From Prunus persica (lineage: Eukaryota; Streptophyta; Magnoliopsida; Rosales; Rosaceae), in contig NC_034011.1 in the NCBI RefSeq assembly GCF_000346465.2, positions 9,592,016-9,656,015 of the forward strand: a stretch of DNA of 64,000 nt. Direction: 5' to 3'. Of the stretch, positions 56,501 to 64,000 are shown one piece after another (the first letter of the stretch is position 1; the number at the start of each line of letters is the position of its first letter). The notes below the pieces were generated by a model. The model did no database searches. It saw nothing but the letters and a program-made list of their open reading frames with translations, and had not been told where the DNA came from. Position numbers and translations under genes: made by a program.

Positions 56501-56916
56501 GAGGGAGAGAGAAAGGGGATTGAGCTGCAGGGAAGAGAGGCAGAGATGAAAGGGAGACTCGATTAGAAGAGAGAGAGAGAGAGAGTCGATGAGAAGAGAG
56601 AGAGGGAGAGATGAGGGAGAAGAAGAGGACTTTGAGTTGCAGGGGGGAATAAAAACGGTGGAGTAGGCTTGAAAAAAAAAAATATTTGAAGTGTCGAAAG
56701 TGTTTGACAGCTGTCAGGAGTTAATGGGCTGGGGATACTGAAGGACCAACTTATAAACTAAGTTTTTCACATCCATCCAGACCAAGTTTTTGGAGTGTAA
56801 CAAAAAGATAGGAGGAACGACATGAATTGTTTTTTTTTTTTTTTTTTTGTCTGTCCAATGCTAGAACATAAATGTATGACACAACTACCTCTCTATAAAA
56901 TACTCTAAATAAAAAG

Positions 56917-57842
56917 GTTAATCATTTTATTAGTCCCTGAATTTATACTCAATTTGCGTTTGAGTCCTTCAATTTCCAAAATCATTCTCATTGTCTTTTA
57001 ACTTCATTTTCATTAGGACAAATAGTCCTGCCGTCAATTTTGTAATTTTTTTATGTTAAATACAAGGGCAAAATTGTATTTTTATATTAAAACAAAAAAA
57101 TGAATAAAAAATTATATCTTTAAAATAACAATAAAATCAAATCAAATAAAAAACCAACCAAAATTTTTTTTCAAGTTTTGGGGGAGTAGAAATTAGGATT
57201 GGGGGGGGAGAGTTTAATTTTTAATTTTTATTCATTTTTTAATCAATTAAATACAAAAAGAATAAGGATGGGGCTGGGGGGATGGGTCTTGACTGGGGGG
57301 AGAGAACAAAAAGAATAGGGAGGAGGGGGGAGGGATCTGTAGGGTGGTGGATTGATCTGAGGGTTAAGGGTGATGGTCACACGGGGAATGGGAGGAGAAG
57401 AAAACCCAAGGGGGAGGGAGGTGGGCTGGGCTCGGGGGTAAAAAAACATAAGGGGGGAGGTGAGGGAAGGGGTATGTGGGGTGAGGGATTGGTCTACGAG
57501 TGGAGGGTGGTGGTCATGGGGGAATGGGAGGAGAATAAAAACCCGGAGGAGAGGGAGGGTGGGCCGGGTTCGGGGGATGAAAAATACAAAAGGGGGAGGT
57601 GGGGGGAAGGGTCTATGGGGGTGGAGGATGGTACTCTTTTTCTTCAATTTTTTCCAAAAAAATAATTTGTAAAAATGGTTTAGCTGAAAATTGGATGAAA
57701 TGTTGAGGATTTAAACGGTAGGGGGGAAATTGGCCAAAAAAAAAGAAGTTCATATCCTTCATTTTATATTTATAAATCAAAAAAAGATATTGGGAGAATC
57801 AAAAGCTAGGTAAAAGTTCAGGGGGGTAAATCACCAGTTAAC
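56917..57842. mobile_element. Possible MULE-type element related to the inner element at 33580
   Basis: The left 200 bases (GTTAATCATTTTATTAGTCC onward) match the arm of the element at 33580-33830. The right end GTTAAC on the complement at 57842 is only loosely similar, and no target duplication was found. The interior 57180-57620 is G-rich, resembling 35620-35830. Confidence 0.45.
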
Positions 57843-57993
57843 TCTTTGTAATAATGATGAGGAAACATAGCTTTTTAGTTTCTAAGCTAAATTTTACCTA
57901 AAAAATAGGAAGTATAGTTGTAGACGTTATAATACATGAAAATATATTTATTTTTTGTTGTTGGAGTAAATGCTCTATAAAATAGTATAAAAG

Positions 57994-58536
57994 TGCCACA
58001 TCCCGGGATCACGAGCAACTTCCCAGTGGGTCACCCATCCTGGGATTGCTCTGGCTCCCAACTCACTTAACTTCGGAGTTCCTACGATTCCGAAGCCAAT
58101 GAGCTTCCAAAAGGCCTCGTGCTAATAGATGCAGGTGTGCACAAATAAGGTACATTACCCCCTCTCCGTTGGTTGATGTGTGATCTTACAAGCCACCCCC
58201 CTTAAGGGCCCGACGTCCTCGTCGGTACACTCGCACCACACGGCAGAGTGGCTCTGATACCAAATTGTCACATCCCGAGATCGGCTCCGCCGTAGCACGA
58301 TATTGTCTGCTTGGGGCCCCCCTCTCTGCCTGCACGGTTTTGTTTCTGGGAGCTCACGAGCAACTTTCCAGTGGGTCACCCATCCTGGGATTGCTCTGGC
58401 TCCCAACTCGCTTAACTTCAGAGTTCCTACGACTCCAAAGCCAATGAGCTCCCAAAAGGCCTCGTGCTAGATAGATGCGGGTGTGCACAAATAAGGTACA
58501 TCACCCCCTCTCCGTTGGTTGATGTGGGATCTTACA
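57994..58536 (-). mobile_element. Cassandra TRIM retrotransposon, minus strand
   Basis: LTRs at 58266-58536 (5') and 57994-58190 (3') start TGTAAGATCCCACATC or close to it and end in GTGACA/GTGGCA on the element strand. A perfect AAAAG duplication flanks the element (57989-57993 and 58537-58541). The primer site ATTTGGTATCAGAGCCAC (58248-58265) fits initiator tRNA-Met. A TTAAGGGGGG purine tract (58196-58205) precedes the 3' LTR. Each LTR contains a 5S-rRNA-like segment (58355-58427 and 58010-58082 on the plus strand) with GAAGTTAAGCG and AGGATGGGTGACC, the pol III promoter blocks that define Cassandra. It has no coding capacity. The 3' LTR lacks about 75 bases present in the 5' LTR. Confidence 0.95.
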
Positions 58537-58541
58537 AAAAG

Positions 58542-58994
58542 ATAGCAAAAAAAGTATCCAAAACTTAAAATGTGAGAGACAAGGACATAAATATGGCACT
58601 GATATTACTCAATATTTTGATTACTTCCCACAGAATTGCATGGGTTTAATTTTCATGAGGATATAAATATGGCACCTTAAAGATAAAAAATTAAAAAATA
58701 TTGATGAGGACTCGAGATAATTCATTGGTAACAATTAACCCACTGAAATAATTTTTTTGTAAAAATGACGAAAAAGAAAAGCCCAACCCTTTCCCGACAT
58801 AGCATTGTTCTCGAAGTTGTTGCCTAAATGCAATTAGAAAGGAAATCTAATTCGAAACTCATCGAAACAAAGTTTTTGTCGACTGGATCATCATCCACGC
58901 ACTTAAGAGCTCCGCCGCTCCCTTTCGAGATTTGATCTCGCTTCCCAAATGTTGAAGGTTGGCTGAGACTCACTGACTCACTGAGGTGCTGAAG
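58542..58994. other. Upstream region of the truncated PPR gene
   Basis: AT-rich without recognisable features until the CDS start. GC content rises after about 58850, where 5' untranslated sequence is likely. Confidence 0.5.
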
Positions 58995-59505
58995 ATGATG
59001 ATGCGGAATATAGCTGCTTCTTCTTCTTCTTATTGCATCAGCAGGAGATGGAGAGGTATGCCTTGTCTTCACTCTAACTCCACTGTTGTTGTTTTCGCCA
59101 ACGATTACTTTGCTTTCCTTCACTCTCAACCTTCTAAACCAATCAAATCTACAAGAAACCAACTAGAGCAGCCAAAAAGAGACTTACCCAAAATCACAAA
59201 TGTTGAGGATGCTTTCAATGTGTTCGATAGAATGCTTCAAATGCGCCCTCTGCCTTCTGTTGTCCGTTTCAGTAAAATCTTGGGTCAAGTTGCAAAATTG
59301 AAACATTACTCGGCCGTCATCTCATTATATAACCAAATGGGTGCGTCCGGAATTGGACCTACTGTTTATACTCTAACCATTTTCATTAATTGTTATTGTC
59401 ATCTGAATCAAATGGGGTTTAGTTTGTCTGTATTGGGAAAATTCTTCAAACTTGGTCTTGAACCAAATGTCTTTACCTTCAACACTCTTGTTGATGCTCA
59501 AAATG
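58995..59505 (+). pseudogene. Truncated restorer-of-fertility-like (RFL) PPR gene
   Basis: The ATG at 58995 (three Met in a row) opens a mitochondrial-type leader rich in Ser and Arg (MMMRNIAASSSSYCISRRWR). PPR sequence typical of the RFL clade follows: VEDAFNVFDRMLQMRPLPSV, FSKILGQVAKLKHYS, LYNQMGASGIGPTVYTL and LGLEPNVFTFNTLV. Family resemblance stops at about 59498 and a stop comes at 59595. RFL proteins normally have 12-20 repeats (500-700 residues); here only three to four remain. The sequence to the right is transposon-like, so the gene was probably cut by an insertion or a rearrangement. RFL proteins act on mitochondrial transcripts, including those causing male sterility. Confidence 0.85.
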
Positions 59506-60298
59506 GCCCGGCCAATATTGAGTTCAACTTAGTGATCAGATGTGCTGAGTCTTCAGCAGAGAAGAGGGCTGAGGCCCTTGGTGAAATGGGTTGGTGAGAG
59601 ACCTGTAGAAGGTAAAAAGAGGAGAAGCAATCGTCAAGCTTCGGACACCGGTGTGGTGCCGGCCGAAAGCTCTCCGATGCCTAAGTCAATTACAAGTAGT
59701 AATTCTGGCAGAGTAACAGTAAAAGTGGGAGAGTAGTCCGGTTTTTTACCTGGGTACTGTTCCCTATTTATAGGGAAGTGAAAGTGGGAGCTTTGCACAA
59801 AGTTCCAATGTGGGACTTTGTGCAAGCCGTTGTGGTGACGACACGTGTCCTGGAGATTAGTTTGGCAGCTGAGAGCTTCGGCAGGTGTCTGGCACCTCGG
59901 AAGNNNNNNNNNNNNNNNNNNNNNNNNNNNNNNNNNNNNNNNNNNNNNNNNNNNNNNNNNNNNNNNNNNNNNNNNNNNNNNNNNNNNNNNNNNNNNNNNN
60001 NNNTCATTATGGTGTAAACAGTAGTCCCCCAAGTTCGCGGTCGAGAAGTAACTTCTGGGTTGGGAACTTGTGAGTTTTTGTAATTGTAACCGAGCATTCC
60101 AGCTTCATTGGGAGTCGCAGGGCACTCCCTAGTCCCCCAAGTTGGCAAGCTAGGAGTTGCGTCAACACATGGTAGCTGGGTACCTGGGTACTTGGGCATG
60201 TTGCAGATAGGATGGGAGCTGGGTCCCTAGGGGAGCCAGACCTTCGAGGGAGCCGGGTACTTAGAAAATTTTGGAGACTCCAATTCTTTCATGGCTCC
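59506..60298. other. Transposon-like sequence, possible LTR, with a gap
   Basis: The sequence has the look of a gypsy-type LTR or leader: CTATTTATAGGGAAGTG near 59764 and AGTCCCCCAAGTT words near 60024 and 60132. No paired copy lies in the window and a 100-base gap (59904-60003) interrupts it. There are no genes. Confidence 0.4.
59904..60003. other. Assembly gap (100 N)
   Basis: 100 N within transposon-like sequence. Confidence 0.99.
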
Positions 60299-61667
60299 TG
60301 CCGTGCGGTAAGGGTCTAGCTCCCTTTTTTTTTTTTTTTGTTTTTTGTTTTTTTTTTTTTTGGGAATGGCCGGGCTATTTGGAAGTTTTGGCCCTCTCCG
60401 CAAAAAAAAATACCATGGCCCTTGCCGTTCGGCAAGGGTCTAGGCACACTTGTTTTTTTGTTACTCCCCGGGAGCTAGGCCATTTTGGTTTGGGCCTTCG
60501 GCATGGGGCTGGAGGTGGGCTCAAAGTGGGCTAGGGTTTTGAGAGGGGCTAGGGTTTTAAGAGGGGTATAAAAACGAAAGGGGGTGGCCTCTGCCGTTCG
60601 GCAGCTTTGGTTGATTGTGAAATTAATAGGGGAAACAAAACTTGGGAGCCGAACTTGCCGTTCGGCAGTGAGCTTGGTTGGCGCTTCGGCAGCAAGATGG
60701 CAGCGCTTCGGCAGCAAGGCTGGGCAGGCTGATTGGGTTGTGCTGTGCCGATCGGCAGTGTTGGTCCGAGGAGTTGTTGCTGTACAGGTTCGGCAAGGCA
60801 GCGTAGCAGCTGGGCACACTTTGTCCTTCGGCAGTTTGTCTTCGGCAGCTGGGCATCAGCACCGAGTTGGATTTTGTCTTCGGCAAGGCGAGGTAGCAGC
60901 ACCAAATTGGATTTTGAAGACCCTTGCCGTTCGGCAAGGGTGGTTGGGCCTAGCTGGACGAGTCGGCGCGGTGGCTGGAGCATGGGTGAGCAAGGGTGAG
61001 CGGTGCTTCATTTTTGTTTGCTCAGCCCTTGCCGTTCGGCAAGGGTGAGGTTTGGTGCAATTGGAGCCGAGATCTTGTGTTGTTCGAGGTGCTGAACCTT
61101 CGGCTTCGGTGAGGTTTGATTGTGTTCCAAAAATTCGAGTGGCTGGCCCTTGCCGTTCGGCAAGTCTTGGCCACGGTTGGCCTTGACCTGAGCTTCGGCA
61201 GCTGGGTGCTCTCTCTCGGCAGGAAGTGTGCTTCGGCTGGGCAGGTTGTGGGAGTGGTGAGCACGGCTTCTTTGCCGATCGGCAGGTGCAGCGGAGGTGC
61301 TGTTCGAGGGGGCTCTGCAGGTGGCTGGGCTTCGGCAGAACAGCACGGGATTGAGGACCCTCGGCAAGACAGCTGGAGGAGCTGGGCGGTGGAACTTTGC
61401 TTCGGCAGGACAGGTCTGGGCCGTCCATAAGGCAGGTGAGTACCTATTTTGTTGTTTCCCAGGTCTTGCCGTTCGGCAAGTCCATTGATAATATGTGTTT
61501 GTGAAATTGGTTTGGGTGTCTTGAGAGAAAAAAAAAAATTTGGGCCCTAGCTTTGGTCAGAGTTGGGACCTAGCCTTGTAATAGGATTGGGCTTATGGAG
61601 TAGGCTAGCAAACTTGAAATTTGGGACTCCATTTTGTTTTTGCACGGGCCTTGCCGTTCGGGCAAGG
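60299..61667. repeat. Array of dispersed palindromes with core TGCCGTTCGGCA
   Basis: About a dozen copies. 20-base forms CCCTTGCCGTTCGGCAAGGG occur at 60419-60438, 60921-60940 and 61026-61045. 14-18-base forms lie at 60591-60604, 60656-60667, 61149-61164, 61465-61480 and 61649-61667. GATC-centred variants TGCCGATCGGCA lie at 60746-60757 and 61273-61284, and a degenerate copy at 60299-60310. Many half sites CTTCGGCAG lie between. Spacing is irregular. The long frames on both strands here come from this biased sequence and I do not call them genes. Confidence 0.9.
60567..60574 (+). promoter_or_regulatory. Possible TATA box upstream of the transposon gene
   Basis: TATAAAAA follows a doubled GAGAGGGGCTAGGGTTTT stretch and precedes most of the palindromes. 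Promoter role is an inference. Confidence 0.35.
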
Positions 61668-61789
61668 CCCCTATTTCCCTCAAAACTTTTGTGTTTCGGT
61701 TATTGTGTAGGTTGAAAATTGAATTTCAAATTGTACCTTTAGGAGGGAATATGAAAGGGGGGCTAGGGGTTTGCTCGTGAAACGAGGGT

Positions 61790-62317
61790 NNNNNNNNNNN
61801 NNNNNNNNNNNNNNNNNNNNNNNNNNNNNNNNNNNNNNNNNNNNNNNNNNNNNNNNNNNNNNNNNNNNNNNNNNNNNNNNNNNNNNNNNNNNNNNNNNNN
61901 NNNNNNNNNNNNNNNNNNNNNNNNNNNNNNNNNNNNNNNNNNNNNNNNNNNNNNNNNNNNNNNNNNNNNNNNNNNNNNNNNNNNNNNNNNNNNNNNNNNN
62001 NNNNNNNNNNNNNNNNNNNNNNNNNNNNNNNNNNNNNNNNNNNNNNNNNNNNNNNNNNNNNNNNNNNNNNNNNNNNNNNNNNNNNNNNNNNNNNNNNNNN
62101 NNNNNNNNNNNNNNNNNNNNNNNNNNNNNNNNNNNNNNNNNNNNNNNNNNNNNNNNNNNNNNNNNNNNNNNNNNNNNNNNNNNNNNNNNNNNNNNNNNNN
62201 NNNNNNNNNNNNNNNNNNNNNNNNNNNNNNNNNNNNNNNNNNNNNNNNNNNNNNNNNNNNNNNNNNNNNNNNNNNNNNNNNNNNNNNNNNNNNNNNNNNN
62301 NNNNNNNNNNNNNNNNN
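61790..62317. other. Assembly gap (528 N)
   Basis: 528 N directly upstream of the transposon gene, hiding its promoter-proximal part. Confidence 0.99.
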
Positions 62318-62385
62318 GATGATAGGGCCTGGGGGTGAGAGGGCTGAGCCATCGGGAAGACTCTGGGTCGGCTGCATATAGGGAG

Positions 62386-64000
62386 ATGCAGAGAAATTAT
62401 ATAGAGTTAGAGGCTATAGCAAATCGGGTTCTAGCCTTGCCTCAGACGCAAGAAGTGGGTTCGAGCAACCAGGCATCACCATCAGGGTCTGTGGGTATAG
62501 CAGTGGCTTCGGTGTCAGAGAGATTAGACATCCGGGTTGGTGTCCCGTTGCCGAGGCGGAATACACTTACAGAAGCGAAATTGGCCCAGCTACGAACAGA
62601 CTTTTGTGTGCCAGCCTATGTGGGCTTGAGGTTACCCACGGAGGCTGATGTAGTCAGATATCCCTCGGATGGCTCCGTGATGATTTTTACAGATATGTAT
62701 CGGCATGGTTTCAGACTACCGTTTCATCCGTGGGTTCAGATGATGTTGGCCAAGTTGGGGTATGCACCGGGGCAGTATAATCCCAACTTTTGGATTCTTC
62801 TTCATGGGGTGTATATCGCTTGGTGGTTGGCTGGGTTAGGGGAGCCAACGTTTGAGCAGTTCATGTACCTGTACTCCATTTCGAAGCAACAGGGGAATTT
62901 TGGCTGGGTACAGGCCAATTGCCGAAAGGCGAAGGAGAGGGGCTATTTTATTGGACACAAGCCCACAACGCAAAAGTCCTGGAGGAACAGGTGGTGCTTG
63001 GCCTATGGGGACTGGGAATGTCCTCCAGGGAAGAGCGTTGTCCAGCACATTCCTACCCACTTCCAGTCTATAGGTCCTTGCCCCATCCCTTAAGATTGTC
63101 CAATGCCTGATTGTGTTGTTTTGGCTCCTATTTTTGGTTCTGTACTTCCTCTGTGCCAGTGTAAATGGCTAAGTAGTTTTTAACTCTTGATGCAGGTTCA
63201 GTGAAGTGGGGCCCTATCTCCAAGGAGCAAGAAGACGAAGTTGAGTGGGTGAGGGCGCAGCTATCAGAGACTGAGCGTGAGTGCGGGAACCTAGTCACGC
63301 AGAAGAATTTGTTTGAGTCCGGACTGCTGCAAGGAAGTAAGTACCTGGGTTATCTTTTTGTTGTGTGCTGAGCCTTTATAAGTTTGAGTAATAGAATTGC
63401 TTTGTTTGTTTTGACAGTGGCTGGCATCATAAGGGGGAGCACGAAGGTGGCCGTAGACATTGATGAGGCCGAGATGCAGAAGCGGCTGAGGGAGTCTCGG
63501 GCCAAGAAAGCTGAGAAAAGTGCTGGGAAACGACCCAGGGATGATGATGAGGGTCGGGTCGCGGACGTGCTGGGGAAGAGGAAGGCTCTGGAGGAGGCTC
63601 ATCAGCATGTGATGGGGTCAGGGCCGAGGCTGCCGCCATTTGATCTGCAGGCACCGCCGAAGCTACCCTTCGGCATGGAGGACGTGTTCGCTGAAGGGGT
63701 AGAGAAGGTAGACTTCGGCAGGCTACGCCAGCAGAAGAAGGAGGTCAACCTGGCTATGCACCGGCAGGAGGTGCCCTTAGTGAACGTCTTCCTGGAAGGC
63801 GTGAAGAGCGACCCTGAGGCTCTGGCGAGGACTCCAGCTTCTTCCTTCATCGACCGGGCCCAAAAGACGATCCTCACCTCTGCCTATGTAAGTGTTTAGG
63901 CCCTTTTTGAATGTATTTGTGTTGGATTATTTTTGTGTGGATTGACTAACATGGTTTTGGTTTTGCAGGCCTTTGGCGAGATGTACGTCAGCATGGCCAA
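62386..64000 (+). CDS. Transposon gene of the Transposase_28 ('putative gypsy type transposon') kind, spliced, 3' end outside
   Basis: Exons read as 62386-63073, 63196-63336, 63418-63887 and 63969-beyond 64000, all with GT-AG borders and agreeing phases. Stops at 62320-62325 prevent extension to the left in this frame, and the ATG at 62386 is the first after them. Exon 1 contains the plant family domain with DMYRHGFRLPFHPWVQMMLA, LGYAPGQYNPNFWILLHGV and WECPPGKSVVQHIPTHFQSI. Later exons add a coiled-coil-like segment (EDEVEWVRAQLSETERECGN) and a basic stretch (KKAEKSAGKRPRDDDEG). I associate this family with 5' or gag-like genes of plant elements; the biochemical function is unknown. It could also be a domesticated gene, but the surroundings favour an element. 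Confidence 0.7.

Noticed and set aside
57994..58536. 5S rRNA genes
   Set aside because: Only about 73 bases resemble 5S rRNA, and they lie inside LTRs with a primer site, purine tract and target duplication, so this is Cassandra.
60475..61428. Several long overlapping frames on both strands in the palindrome region
   Set aside because: The GC-rich repeats with few stop codons produce them. Residue patterns such as repeated AVRQG or CRTAR are translations of the palindrome.

Overview
The window is nuclear DNA from a dicot tree-like plant genome. Genes carry GT-AG introns, several proteins are plant-specific, and most of the sequence is transposons. The element mix (Cassandra with a 5S-like LTR, short-LTR copia-type elements, Tat-type Ty3/gypsy, MULEs, hAT MITEs) and the look of the genes suggest a rosid, possibly Rosaceae such as Prunus or Malus. 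That assignment is an impression from memory. Five runs of N (4749-4848, 39449-39748, 56115-56214, 59904-60003, 61790-62317) mark assembly gaps.

Genes: the left end holds the last visible seven exons of CCT8 (1205-4215), followed by a complete three-exon PNSB2/NDF5-family chloroplast NDH gene (5905-7679). A small gene for a membrane protein with a Gly/Ala/Cys-rich tail sits at 31858-32223, behind a tandemly duplicated promoter region. An intronless P-class PPR gene resembling Arabidopsis At5g46680 lies at 53143-54516. A truncated restorer-of-fertility-like PPR gene (58995-59505) is cut off where transposon-like sequence begins. The right edge holds a transposon-type gene with introns (62386 onward).

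Mobile elements: three young non-autonomous LTR elements (8168-13966 plus; 23036-29214 minus; 38743-43811 minus) each have a perfect 5-bp target duplication (TTGTG, CTTTT, ATATA) and no gag-pol. They share internal sequence. The third has different, much shorter LTRs and has captured pieces of at least three host genes: an RD19-like cysteine protease, an ARM-repeat protein and an NPF3.1-like transporter. A Ty3/gypsy element of Tat type (44074-52546, TSD GATAA) has almost identical LTRs, yet its gag-pol frame carries eight stops and a truncated integrase. A MULE (33303-36083, TSD TTTAAGTTT) contains a nested inverted-repeat element carrying an IRX15-LIKE gene fragment. Smaller elements are a hAT MITE (TSD CTCCCCAC), a Mutator-type MITE, a Harbinger-like element and a Cassandra TRIM (TSD AAAAG). 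The stretch 15.6-21.8 kb is old gypsy-type LTR debris in two orientations.

The most unusual signals are at the DNA-structure level. Arrays of short hairpins whose loop or inner core is constant while the stem changes on both arms together recur in four unrelated retroelements. The primer-binding site of the three non-autonomous elements matches the anticodon arm of tRNA-Ile(AAU), with C placed opposite the position that is inosine in the mature tRNA. About a dozen copies of a short palindrome are scattered over 1.4 kb upstream of the transposon gene at the right edge. The intact host genes do not appear to form a functional cluster.
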